Origin: Cyclobacteriaceae bacterium
Lineage (GTDB): Bacteria > Bacteroidota > Bacteroidia > Cytophagales > Cyclobacteriaceae
Assembly: GCA_020832305.1 (NCBI GenBank)
Contig: JAFIEV010000040.1
Coordinates: 186,001 to 250,000, forward strand
Direction of reading: 5' to 3'
DNA: 64,000 nucleotides
Shown: piece by piece, positions 55,901 through 63,611 of the stretch
Numbering within the stretch: position 1 is the first letter of the stretch
Layout: each line of letters opens with the position of its first letter
Notes under the pieces: model-generated
Database searches by the model: none
The model's input: the letters and a program-made list of their open reading frames with translations, nothing else
What the model was told of the DNA's origin: nothing
Translations under genes and position numbers: made by a program

Positions 55901-56371
55901 GACGAGCTGGATAAAGGAGTTACCCAAACCCTCAGGCAAGATCAGGATGATTCGAAAACCAAAGACGGTATGGATATAGCCCTTTGCCGAATCGATCTCA
56001 ATACCAATGAAGTCGCCTATGCCGGGGCTCACCGCCCCCTTATGGCGATGGTTAAGGGAGAAATGCAGGAAATCAAAGGAAATAAATTTGCCATCGGTGG
56101 TGGTGTGTATAAAAATCAAACAAACTTTACTACTACTCAGCTTAATCTTAAAAAAGGTGATGCCATTTATTTCTGTTCAGATGGGTTTACCGACCAATTT
56201 GGCGGGCCTGAAAACAGAAAGTTTGGTCCAAACCGATTAAGAGAGCTCATTCACAACCACTACACTAAGCATATGAAAGATCAATATGCTATATTCGACG
56301 CTGAATGGGAAGAGTGGAAAGGAGACCACAGACAAACAGATGATGTTTTATTGATAGGGATAAAGTTTTAA
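52904..56371 (+). CDS. multi-domain sensor PP2C phosphatase (cache-like, HAMP, GAF, PAS, PAS, SpoIIE), SiaA-like
   Basis: 1155 residues. TM1 about 13-31; an extracytoplasmic sensor (about 32-317) with an Asp/Met-rich stretch at 87-115; TM2 about 318-340; HAMP-like helix about 340-400; GAF about 440-590; coiled coil about 605-660; PAS1 about 660-766; PAS2 about 780-896; SpoIIE phosphatase about 925-1155 with SGDFPWFL, AAVDCTGHGVPGALISLIG, YFCSDGFTDQFGG and DDVLLIGIKF, so the metal aspartates are present. Its position before siaB- and siaC-like genes fits the SiaA phosphatase role, although SiaA of Pseudomonas is much simpler. It follows the GAF protein by 28 nt. CheR/CheB encoded upstream could modify it. 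Confidence 0.9.
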   Translation: MFRKLSIRLKITALTLLLLIITIALASFFAYQGRMNAMENRYLSSLSALADLKVRQIQDFVTDGHRSVDYLINHPAFASFDFSESEDDMGFGFSMDMDDDMDDDMDDDMMIDYDDPASSVISSLLKDPEHIAVIMSSSRGNIISAKGISASGHLRKVIPGFEVQHLKNGQMYNSTVFKMQDKYCLALGNFTNSKEGIVIIIKDLSNLYATLMEDLNLSGSIESILAQKQNKRAVFLNPLKSDPDAALDKGVFFEDKSVGGGIVSAVHGKEGTGYSIDYRGKKTLSSWRYMPVLDFGLEVKADYSELRREGLDAILKFLSWSVAVLIIGGFMTLFFSQFFIDPLLQLKESLVMLSRGILPEKVEKKYDDEVGEMAETTNELVQALRRTASFAERIGKGQFDADYKSLGESDVLGNALLEMRKSLQENEKRDAQRNWIVTGVAEISEILRSHNEISDLADEVIAFITEKIDAIQGAFYLVSDQEDGDGLIHMTAAYAYHKKKYIKASFRFAEGLVGQAAAEQDTVLRTEIPDDYVTITSGLLGDKRPKCLLITPMRTDEKVFGVLEFAGFTRFSERQIKFVEEISVIIARTIFNIQVNARTRKLLQESQIMSNELKEQQEILRQNAEEMAATQEELRRTNQRLEDQIEEVNRTQNRMQLLLENASEVIAIYEENLSIRYISPSVEKILGYPQNDLIGINDKVNVHPDGVAFFAKMFEVVIRNPFETCSVQYEYMKKNGETVWLEATATNLLADPAIQGIVVNSRDITERRRAEQEERMRSKMQALSENSPDLITRLDHDGTFFYINPMIEHYTGFKPHDFLNRNIMEVGLNDGIKEEWMSILREVESRNEKVAKEMDFPSELGARVMQINAIPEYDENEKVESVLVVSHDITERKQIELEIQSKNKKITESINYAKRIQGAILPDNTVIRKFLPESFILYKARDVVSGDFPWFLRVNDVIYFAAVDCTGHGVPGALISLIGYFILNEIVKGRKITDPGQILDELDKGVTQTLRQDQDDSKTKDGMDIALCRIDLNTNEVAYAGAHRPLMAMVKGEMQEIKGNKFAIGGGVYKNQTNFTTTQLNLKKGDAIYFCSDGFTDQFGGPENRKFGPNRLRELIHNHYTKHMKDQYAIFDAEWEEWKGDHRQTDDVLLIGIKF

Positions 56372-56463
56372 TAAAATTCAACCACAATAGTGGCAGTTTA
56401 CAGGTAAATAATGAAATTTAAATATTTATTAACTTTTAGCATTCCAACTAATATTAAAAAAGC

Positions 56464-57009
56464 ATGAGATATATTTTTGACCTGCATCAAATGATGCTGA
56501 AAAACAATATAATTCTCGTTTACGAAGGAGAGTTTACCCAGGAAATCACCAAATCGGTGCTTGCCATGGCCGAGCGAAACATGGATTCGGTCGGAGAAGA
56601 GTCTACCATTAAGCGAAAGGTGTTTAATGTAATGGTCGAGTGTCTTCAAAATATTGTAAAATATAGTGAAGAATACGTGACTGAAGAAAAACGCAGCAAT
56701 ACTGCCATTTTTATGATCGGCAAGTTTGACGATTCTTATGTGATAACCTCGGGAAACCCCATCAAAGACGAGACGGTTGCAGAACTGCAAAATAAACTGG
56801 AACAGATCAACAGCCTCGATAAAGACGGACTGAAAAACCTTTATAAAGACATCATCAAAAGCAGCACAGGCCTTACCGAAAAAGGTGGTGCCGGTCTGGG
56901 ATTTGTCGACATGGCCCGCAAATCGGGACAACCCCTGGAGTATAGTTTTGAAAACATGGGTAATGGCCTCTCTTTCTTTTCGTTGAAAGTTACCATATCA
57001 AGAGTTTAA
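56464..57009 (+). CDS. SiaB-family protein kinase
   Basis: 181 residues. A GHKL-like kinase with KVFNVMVECLQNIVKYSEE (N box Glu and Asn), then GGAGLGFVDMARKSGQPLEYSF as the glycine-rich lid. SiaB phosphorylates SiaC, while the PP2C partner removes the phosphate. It lies between the sensor phosphatase and siaC-like genes, the same order as in the known module. The ATG directly starts the conserved MRYIFDLHQMMLKNNIILVYEG stretch. Confidence 0.88.
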   Translation: MRYIFDLHQMMLKNNIILVYEGEFTQEITKSVLAMAERNMDSVGEESTIKRKVFNVMVECLQNIVKYSEEYVTEEKRSNTAIFMIGKFDDSYVITSGNPIKDETVAELQNKLEQINSLDKDGLKNLYKDIIKSSTGLTEKGGAGLGFVDMARKSGQPLEYSFENMGNGLSFFSLKVTISRV

Positions 57010-57053
57010 TGATTCACCAAAATTTTAAGTAGTAGTATAAAAAGAAATAAGTC

Positions 57054-57416
57054 ATGGAAATTATAAGCTTAGAAGGAACTGAAGATACCCCAAAAATATT
57101 GCTGGATAAAGGGAATTCTATTTTTGAAATCTCCGGAAGGTCACTTCCTGAAGATGCCGCAGAGTTTTATCAACCCATCATTGACTGGATCAGAAAGTAT
57201 GGAGAAGATCCACTCGATGAAACCATTTTTGTATTTAAACTCGAATATTTCAATACCGCATCTTCTAAATTGATTCTCGATACCCTCTCAGCGCTTGAAG
57301 ATATACCTGGTGTGAAAATTCATTGGTATTTCTACGAAGACGATGAAGATATGGAGGAAGCCGGCGAAGAGTTTTCAGAGCTCATCGATCTCGAATTTGA
57401 GTTTAAACCTTATTAA
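57054..57416 (+). CDS. SiaC-family regulatory phosphoprotein (DUF1987)
   Basis: 120 residues, a single SiaC domain. It contains KILLDKGNSIFEISGRSLPEDAAEFYQPIIDW and LEYFNTASSKLILDTLSALE. Thr68 in F66-N-T-A-S-S is at the position I recall as the phosphorylated threonine of P. aeruginosa SiaC. The C-terminus is acidic (YEDDEDMEEAGEEFSEL). In Pseudomonas SiaC binds and activates the diguanylate cyclase SiaD; no GGDEF gene is present here, so the target is unknown. It follows the kinase gene by 44 nt. Confidence 0.92.
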   Translation: MEIISLEGTEDTPKILLDKGNSIFEISGRSLPEDAAEFYQPIIDWIRKYGEDPLDETIFVFKLEYFNTASSKLILDTLSALEDIPGVKIHWYFYEDDEDMEEAGEEFSELIDLEFEFKPY

Positions 57417-57471
57417 CCCGCACAATACCAGACGAATATCTGGTGGGCAGGTTTTCTGAATAGAACCAGAC

Positions 57472-57497
57472 CTGGCTTTTAATATTCGTAAAGCCAG
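57472..57497 (+). promoter_or_regulatory. hairpin in the leader of the ABC transporter gene
   Basis: CTGGCTTT (57472-57479) and AAAGCCAG (57490-57497) pair over 8 bp around a 10-nt loop, 27 nt before the ATG at 57525. A second short pair, ACCAGA/TCTGGT, lies at about 57427-57444. They could tune expression of the transporter relative to siaC, or be processing sites. Confidence 0.4.
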
Positions 57498-57524
57498 CGT
57501 TTATATTGACTTTAAATTAGAAAA

Positions 57525-60500
57525 ATGAGCGAGGAAATCCTGAAAGCGTTAACCCAGTTGTTTGCCATTATTACCAAGCAAGACGGTGGCGTTACAGACA
57601 ATGAAAGAAGTTATGTAATCGGCATGTTCAACGAACTGCTTGACCAAAGCTCAATCAATGATTACATCAATCTGTACGATGCATTTATCGAAGAAGACCG
57701 AAAAAAGAATGAGGAGAAAGAAAAGAAGGGAAAAGTAAGGCTTACTTCAGTAAAGGATTCGGTTCGCACCCTTGCCATTTGTAAAAAAATAAATAAAACC
57801 CTCACTCAAAAGCAAAAGGTTGTTGTATTGATAAAACTGCTCGAACTGGTAGGTGCAGACCGAAATTTTACAGAGCAGCGGATGGAAATTATCAACACCG
57901 TAGCCGATGTGTTTAACATCGACCACGATGAATACAAGCTCATAGAACAGTTTATTCTGTATCAGCAGGAAGACACACTGGATCATCCCGATGCACTTAT
58001 GGTACACAAAAGCCAGCGCGATGATCTGGGACGTACAAGGCAGGTGGTATCAGAGCTCTCAGGCGTGCTGGTATTTATGAGGGTTCGCAGTGTTGACATG
58101 TATTTTGTACGGTATCTGGGCAATGAAGAAATTAACCTAAACGGTCTTATCATTAAACCGACACAGGCCTATCAGTTTTCACATGGAAGCACGTTGAAAA
58201 CGCCCATAGGTGATGCCTTGTACTACAGCGACTTTGTTGGTCATTTTTCCTCTGGTATCCGAAAGAGCAATATTTCTTTTGTTGCTAAAAACATCGACCT
58301 GGTGTTTCCCAATGGTGCTATGGGTTTACAGGATGTAAACGTCACCGAAGGACCCGGAAAATTAATTGGTATAATGGGTGCCAGCGGAGCAGGAAAAACA
58401 ACTTTACTCAATGTACTGGCGGGCATTCAAATGCCTACCCGTGGCGAAATTCGCATTAACGGAATTCCCTTGCATGGTAAAGATGCAGAATCAATACAAG
58501 GCGTAGTTGGCTATATCTCACAAGATGACCTGCTCATCGAAGAGCTCAGCGTCTATGATAACCTATACTACAATGCTAAATTGTGCTTTGCCGATTTACC
58601 AGAAGAAGAAATCAATAACAAAGTATTAGCTACCCTGACCAATCTCGGGCTTGATCAGCGGAAAGACCTCAAAGTTGGGTCTGTACTGGATAAAACCATA
58701 AGCGGTGGTCAGAGAAAAAGACTTAATATCGCCCTGGAGCTCATAAGAGAACCGGCTATTTTGTTTGTTGATGAACCTACCTCAGGGCTTTCTTCCCGGG
58801 ACTCTGAAAATGTGATTGACCTGCTTAAAGAACTATCCCTAAAAGGCAAGTTGATATTTGTGGTGATTCACCAGCCTTCATCAGATATCTACAAGATGTT
58901 TGATAAAATGATTATAATGGACACCGGAGGTTATCCTGTATATTACGGCCCACCGGTTGAGGCAGTAACTTATTTTAAACGGCAAACCAACCAGGTTGGC
59001 AGTGAAAAAGGACAATGTCCTTCCTGTGGTAACGTAAACCCCGAACAGATATTTAATATTATTGATGCCAAAGTTGTAAACGAATATGGTGAGTTCACCG
59101 CCAAACGTAAGGTAACCCCAGAAGAGTGGAATGGCAGGTTTAAAATACATCATAAATCCGAAGTTATTGAAGAGGTAAAGGAATTGCCGCCCAAATCTCT
59201 TAATATACCAAGTGGTTACCAGCAAATGATAATTTTCATTAAACGCGATGTACTGGCTAAATTTGCCAATCAACAGTATATGCTCATCAATTTGCTGGAA
59301 GCTCCAATTCTGGCTTTCCTGCTTGCTTTTATTATCCGCTATAAAAACGACCCTGCATCTGATCAATATATATTCCGATTCAACGATAATATTCCCATTT
59401 TTATCATGATGGCTGTTATCGTTGCCCTGTTTATTGGGTTAACTGTAAGTGCTGAGGAAATCATTAAAGACCGAAAGATCTTAAAGAGGGAATCATTCCT
59501 CAATTTGAGCTGGAACAGCTATCTCATGTCTAAACTGGTAATACTGTTTACCCTTTCGGCCGTACAAACCCTTACATTTACTATTATTAGTAATGGAATA
59601 CTCAGTATACGCGAAATGACCTTTACCTACTGGCTGGTGCTATTTACCATATCTTGTCAGGCCAATGTGATAGGACTCAATATATCATCTGCTTTTGACA
59701 AATCTGTTACCGCATATATCCTCATTCCGTTTTTAATCATTCCTCAAATGGTATTGTCGGGATTACTTTTCAATTTCGACAAACTCAATGAGTTGATCAG
59801 CACCCGTGGTAAAGTACCGGTGGTGGCCGATTTTATGTCTTCCCGCTGGGCTTATGAAGCAATAGCTGTTGAACAGTACAAATCCAACCGTTTTCAACGC
59901 CCATTCTATGGCTTTGAAGCAGATGAAATGCAGGCCGATTTCAAAGCTTCATACTGGCAGAAAGAAATGAGAACCCGTCTAAACTATCTGTCTGAAAATC
60001 TGGGAGAATCCGATGAAAAAATACAAAAACGATTTGCCACTTATCTAGATCTGGTGAAAAATGAACTTGTCCTCGAACCTTACAAGGGAATTCTGGAAGA
60101 TAGTGATATCGGACAAATGTTGAGCCCCCAGTATTTTGACAAAAGTACTGCAGACCTTATTCATGTTTATCTCGACAGTCTCAATCAGCATTACCTGGAA
60201 AAGTTTAACCTGGCTGTTGCTAAAAAAGAACGCCTTATTTACCTCCTGCAAAATCAGGAAGACACTGATTATAACCTCAATGAATATAAAAACAAGTATA
60301 TGAATGAAAGTCTTACCGATTTGGTAAGAAATCTAAATACCAAAGACCGGATTATTGAATATAATGGGCGACTGATACAGCAAATCGACCCTGTTTATCA
60401 CTGGCCTGTACCCTCAAATATACTGGATTACAGAGCACATTTCTTTGCGCCCCAAAAACATTTTTTGGGGGTATTTATGGAAACATACTGGTTTAATGTA

Positions 60501-60602
60501 CTGGTTATGTGGATAATGACACTTATATTGTATATTGCTTTGTATAAAGAGTGGTTGCGTAAAAGCATCAACGCTTTTGGAAGAAGAAGAACCAAATTAT
60601 AA
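57525..60602 (+). CDS. ABCG-type ABC transporter with TerB-like N-terminal domain
   Basis: 1025 residues. Residues about 1-150 are helical and TerB/DUF533-like (MSEEILKALTQLFAIITKQDGGVTDNE). A beta-rich region, perhaps FHA-like, spans about 165-255. The nucleotide-binding domain follows: Walker A GASGAGKTT (about 285), signature ISGGQRKRLN (about 392), Walker B ILFVDEPTSGLSS (about 412) and H-loop VVIHQPSS. A CPSCG element (Cys498, Cys501) sits between it and the membrane domain, whose segments lie at about 585-755 and 982-1012, split by a 190-residue soluble insertion (about 790-980). It is a half-size ABCG-like transporter, so a dimer is expected. Substrate unknown; context links it to the SiaABC-like switch. 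Confidence 0.88.
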   Translation: MSEEILKALTQLFAIITKQDGGVTDNERSYVIGMFNELLDQSSINDYINLYDAFIEEDRKKNEEKEKKGKVRLTSVKDSVRTLAICKKINKTLTQKQKVVVLIKLLELVGADRNFTEQRMEIINTVADVFNIDHDEYKLIEQFILYQQEDTLDHPDALMVHKSQRDDLGRTRQVVSELSGVLVFMRVRSVDMYFVRYLGNEEINLNGLIIKPTQAYQFSHGSTLKTPIGDALYYSDFVGHFSSGIRKSNISFVAKNIDLVFPNGAMGLQDVNVTEGPGKLIGIMGASGAGKTTLLNVLAGIQMPTRGEIRINGIPLHGKDAESIQGVVGYISQDDLLIEELSVYDNLYYNAKLCFADLPEEEINNKVLATLTNLGLDQRKDLKVGSVLDKTISGGQRKRLNIALELIREPAILFVDEPTSGLSSRDSENVIDLLKELSLKGKLIFVVIHQPSSDIYKMFDKMIIMDTGGYPVYYGPPVEAVTYFKRQTNQVGSEKGQCPSCGNVNPEQIFNIIDAKVVNEYGEFTAKRKVTPEEWNGRFKIHHKSEVIEEVKELPPKSLNIPSGYQQMIIFIKRDVLAKFANQQYMLINLLEAPILAFLLAFIIRYKNDPASDQYIFRFNDNIPIFIMMAVIVALFIGLTVSAEEIIKDRKILKRESFLNLSWNSYLMSKLVILFTLSAVQTLTFTIISNGILSIREMTFTYWLVLFTISCQANVIGLNISSAFDKSVTAYILIPFLIIPQMVLSGLLFNFDKLNELISTRGKVPVVADFMSSRWAYEAIAVEQYKSNRFQRPFYGFEADEMQADFKASYWQKEMRTRLNYLSENLGESDEKIQKRFATYLDLVKNELVLEPYKGILEDSDIGQMLSPQYFDKSTADLIHVYLDSLNQHYLEKFNLAVAKKERLIYLLQNQEDTDYNLNEYKNKYMNESLTDLVRNLNTKDRIIEYNGRLIQQIDPVYHWPVPSNILDYRAHFFAPQKHFLGVFMETYWFNVLVMWIMTLILYIALYKEWLRKSINAFGRRRTKL

Positions 60603-60664
60603 TGCAGGTAAGTTTTATGGCGATTATCCTTGCTTTCAGTTAAAAGACTAATTTTTATTATTAA

Positions 60665-60672
60665 TATTTTTG
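60665..60672 (+). promoter_or_regulatory. -7 box upstream of the lipoprotein gene
   Basis: TATTTTTG matches TAnnTTTG and lies 19 nt before the ATG at 60692. No TTTG is seen 20 nt upstream. It suggests that the last two genes of the cluster may also be transcribed on their own. Confidence 0.3.
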
Positions 60673-60691
60673 TGAAGTAAAATTGACACTT

Positions 60692-61585
60692 ATGAAAAGA
60701 ATACTTCTTTGGTTATCATTGATTGCTGTGGTGGCTTGCAGTGGAAAAAAATCCAGTGAAGACGCCCTGATCGCCAGTCTTGATTCCCTTAAACTCAATC
60801 AGCCTCTAATTTCCAAAGAGGTTATGGCAGATATTATTCAGCAGATACCTTCTCCACTTGAGATTTCATTTTTGCTGAAAAGTTCGGGGGTAAAATACGA
60901 TTTCGATATGTTAAATAACCCCAACAATATCTCAAAATACAACAGTTCATTTGAGAAAGCCCTTAATCTGGGTATTTACGGAACTGACCTAGGTTATGCC
61001 AATATATATGAGCAAAATCAGGATGCGCTCTTTTATCTCAATGCGATTAAAAGTTTGGCTGATGATTTGAGCATAGGTCAGTTTTTTGACTTTGGCACCA
61101 TTCGCAGATTGGCGGTGAATAGCCGGAATCTCGATTCACTTCTTCTGATTACAACCCAGAACTTTAACAACATCAATACTTTTTTACAGGAAAATCAACG
61201 ATCTAACCTCAGTGTACTCATCCTTACCGGTGGCTGGCTGGAAGCCTTGCACATTACCTGTCAGGTAGCTGTAAAAGACCCCGACAATGAACAACTGATA
61301 GAAAAAATCGGTGAACAAAAAATCATCCTCGACAATATCAAATTATTGCTTGGCTTTTATGTAAACGACCCTTTTATTGCTGATTTACATAAGCAAATTC
61401 TGGAATTGGAAAAAGCATTTTCTGAAATTGAAATAATATATAAATACGCCGAACCTACTTTCCAGGAGGTAAACGGTATGTTGGTCATTAAAGACAATAG
61501 TACCACAACCATAAACATTACACCACAAAATGTGGAAGACATAAGAAAAGGTGTAGCATCAATCAGGTCTAAAGTGATTTCATAA
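60692..61585 (+). CDS. lipoprotein of unknown function
   Basis: 297 residues from the ATG at 60692; the frame reaches a TTG at 60683, three codons earlier, but the ATG fits the signal better. The signal MKRILLWLSLIAVVACSGKKSS has a good lipobox (VVAC, Cys17). The mature protein is helical, with conserved-looking stretches FEKALNLGIYGTDLGYANIYEQ and RSNLSVLILTGGWLEALHI. No known domain was recognised. It follows the ABC transporter by 89 nt and may be its periplasmic or surface partner. Confidence 0.8.
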   Translation: MKRILLWLSLIAVVACSGKKSSEDALIASLDSLKLNQPLISKEVMADIIQQIPSPLEISFLLKSSGVKYDFDMLNNPNNISKYNSSFEKALNLGIYGTDLGYANIYEQNQDALFYLNAIKSLADDLSIGQFFDFGTIRRLAVNSRNLDSLLLITTQNFNNINTFLQENQRSNLSVLILTGGWLEALHITCQVAVKDPDNEQLIEKIGEQKIILDNIKLLLGFYVNDPFIADLHKQILELEKAFSEIEIIYKYAEPTFQEVNGMLVIKDNSTTTINITPQNVEDIRKGVASIRSKVIS

Positions 61586-61601
61586 TACATACAAAAACTC
61601 T

Positions 61602-62036
61602 ATGAAAAAACTATTTTTATATACTGGCTTTTTAGTTATAGTATTTGCAATATCAAAACCCGTTGCAGCGCAATGCGACGGCGATGGTTTGGCGCAGGCA
61701 TGTGTAGGAAAAATGCAGGATGGATTTACCTATCTTAAAAGTTTTAAGATAGACGGGCAGGGTGGCGCCAAAAATAAAGTGGAATACTCTTATGTATTCA
61801 GCAAAGACACCCAGTATTTTCTGAACATCTGCAGCTCGGCAGGAGATGGAACTGACGGTATTGTCGTGACAATGTACGATTCAAACCGGCAAATGGTGTC
61901 AACCAATTTTATGAATGGCAAGTTTTATCCAGGTATAGTATACCCTTGCAACGCTACGGGTATCTATTATATAACATTTACGTTTCAGGACTCAAAAAGC
62001 CACTGCGGAGGCAGTGTTCTGGGTTTTAAACGCTAA
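61602..62036 (+). CDS. small secreted cysteine-containing protein of unknown function
   Basis: 144 residues with a clear signal peptide (MKKLFLYTGFLVIVFAISKPVAAQ). The mature part has five cysteines (CDGDG, QACVG, NICSS, YPCNAT, HCGG) and looks beta-rich (YSYVFSKDTQYFLNICS, GIYYITFTFQDS). The paired cysteines suggest disulfides in the periplasm or outside. It lies 16 nt after the lipoprotein gene, so the two are co-transcribed. I do not recognise the family. Confidence 0.78.
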   Translation: MKKLFLYTGFLVIVFAISKPVAAQCDGDGLAQACVGKMQDGFTYLKSFKIDGQGGAKNKVEYSYVFSKDTQYFLNICSSAGDGTDGIVVTMYDSNRQMVSTNFMNGKFYPGIVYPCNATGIYYITFTFQDSKSHCGGSVLGFKR

Positions 62037-62058
62037 AAGTAGAATTAATTGTTACAGA

Positions 62059-62105
62059 CATAGAGAGAGAGTTTTTCTGATAATCAGAAAAACCCTCTCT
62101 CTATG
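62059..62105. repeat. near-perfect 22-bp palindrome with 3-nt loop
   Basis: Arms 62059-62080 and 62084-62105 pair over 22 bp with one mismatch around TAA. The outer half is a CATAGAGAGAG-type GA repeat. It begins 22 nt after the secreted protein gene stop and lacks a T run after it. It could stabilise or end the upstream transcript, or be a remnant of a small repeat element; only one copy was seen in the window. Confidence 0.8.
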
Positions 62106-62152
62106 CATCCGGTTATAATAATTAAGTTTTAAAAAAATTAATTTTTCCGAAG

Positions 62153-62274
62153 TTTTTTTGCCTTGCTATTGATAATTTACTACATTAGAGAGTTGTTTTT
62201 GTGGATTTTATCATTTATCGATTTGTTTTGAGTTTTGACCAAAAAAACCCGGTGAAGATTTCCCGGGTTTTTTT
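62153..62274 (+). ncRNA. candidate small RNA gene with own promoter and terminator
   Basis: TTTTTTTG (62153-62160), 20 nt, TACATTAG (62181-62188, one mismatch from TAnnTTTG) forms a good promoter on the plus strand, yet no plus-strand gene follows. An intrinsic terminator lies at 62241-62274. The RNA would run from about 62194 to 62275, roughly 80 nt, with no ORF of note. This is inference from the two signals only. Confidence 0.4.
62241..62274. terminator. bidirectional intrinsic terminator
   Basis: AAAAAAACCCGG (62241-62252) and CCGGGTTTTTTT (62263-62274) pair perfectly around a 10-nt loop; T runs follow on both strands. It separates the plus-strand cluster (and the candidate RNA) from the convergent outer-membrane protein gene ending at 62294. 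Confidence 0.85.
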
Positions 62275-62293
62275 ATGGTTGATTAATCCTCTG

Positions 62294-63421
62294 CTATAAA
62301 GAAAACTCAGGTGTTTGAAAAACAGGCAGTTTTTTCGATGGAATCCGTAAGGCCAGTCCTACATTAATCAGATAATCAGCAAATGCTGAATCCCCATGCC
62401 TGTAAGTACCTGATGTCATGGTAGTCTCCTTATCAGTAACACTTTGTGTCCTGTTTCTAATAATTGCAATAGGCACACTCATAATAAAAGAAAAATTGCC
62501 TGCCATATAATTTAAGCCTGGTTCTACCGAGGCTATGTATCCGGGTCTTCTGAATCCATCACTTTCACCGATCAGATCCCTAACCGGAACACCTTCTAAC
62601 CGCAATCCCAGTGACATCGACAGCTCGTGTGATAAAATGGGTGCAAAAACACCAGCCCGTAAAGCATACTGATCAGGAACTGACATTATGCTTTCATTGG
62701 CAAGCAAGGGACTTAAAGTCTCCCTGAATGTACGCGTTCCATTGGTATTTCTGGGATTTATCAGATAAAATGCATCATAATAAAGAAACAAAGACCCAAA
62801 TAACAGATTGTATCCTTGAGTGCTGATGATGGCGCCTACTCCACCGTCTCCAGGTTGAATTGATTGGTCTACAGGTCGTATTTCGCTGCTTCCTTCCGGA
62901 CCAACATTATAAAATTTACTGGTTGCACTGTAATTACCGGTAGGCAGTTTAATGCTTGCTGCTATTGATATATTTTTTTTATCACTTTTTTCATTCGACA
63001 AAAGCCAATAACCGAAACCAAAACTTAAATCAGCCAGACCCGATGAATAGCTCATATGTCTGCTTGTACGGCCATGCTCATATAATGATGAACGTTCATT
63101 ATATACAAAGGGCAAAGTAAGTATGCCAAAAAGTCTTTCGTTAACCATATAACTGATGTTAAGATCAAAGGCATGAGAATAATTGATTACCTCAGTTTTA
63201 TTGGCCACCCTGTCTGGCTCTTCCTCTTTTCCTCTAAAATGCCGAAAAGATTTAAAATATCTGTAATTAGTGTTGATGTTCCAGTCTCCGCTGCTGCTTA
63301 TTGCCGTTTGTCCGCCCTGGCCCAAAGCGCCTGAAAACTGTCGAATGGCTACACAACCCTGGGCATTTGCCAGGTCATTAATTAATAGTGCAATGGCACA
63401 AATTGTAAAAAATTTGTTCAT
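62294..63421 (-). CDS. putative outer-membrane beta-barrel protein
   Basis: 375 residues with a signal peptide (about 1-20, NDLANAQ). The mature part shows alternating amphipathic strands typical of a transporter-like barrel (SSGDWNINTNYRYFKSFRHF, NYSHAFDLNISYMVNERLFGILTLPFVYNERSS, SSGLADLSFGFGYWL, AASIKLPTGNYS). It resembles proteins placed in the phenol-degradation MetA-like or DUF3187-type barrel families. No partner gene identifies its cargo. The last residues FSL do not give a clear terminal aromatic. Upstream, 63422-63611 holds no other gene. Confidence 0.75.
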   Translation of the reverse strand: MNKFFTICAIALLINDLANAQGCVAIRQFSGALGQGGQTAISSSGDWNINTNYRYFKSFRHFRGKEEEPDRVANKTEVINYSHAFDLNISYMVNERLFGILTLPFVYNERSSLYEHGRTSRHMSYSSGLADLSFGFGYWLLSNEKSDKKNISIAASIKLPTGNYSATSKFYNVGPEGSSEIRPVDQSIQPGDGGVGAIISTQGYNLLFGSLFLYYDAFYLINPRNTNGTRTFRETLSPLLANESIMSVPDQYALRAGVFAPILSHELSMSLGLRLEGVPVRDLIGESDGFRRPGYIASVEPGLNYMAGNFSFIMSVPIAIIRNRTQSVTDKETTMTSGTYRHGDSAFADYLINVGLALRIPSKKLPVFQTPEFSL

Positions 63422-63611
63422 AATTATTGGTATTTGGTTGTTATTGAAAATGTACTTGGTTGCTTTTATAATAGGTATCAGGTTGATATACCATCAAAAT
63501 AGATTTAAATCACTGGCCGATACTCATTAAATCATCATAAATTTACAGAATTTATTCATTTTATCAAATAAAAGGACATAGTTTCTGATGAAAATAAGAT
63601 ATTTGTAACTA

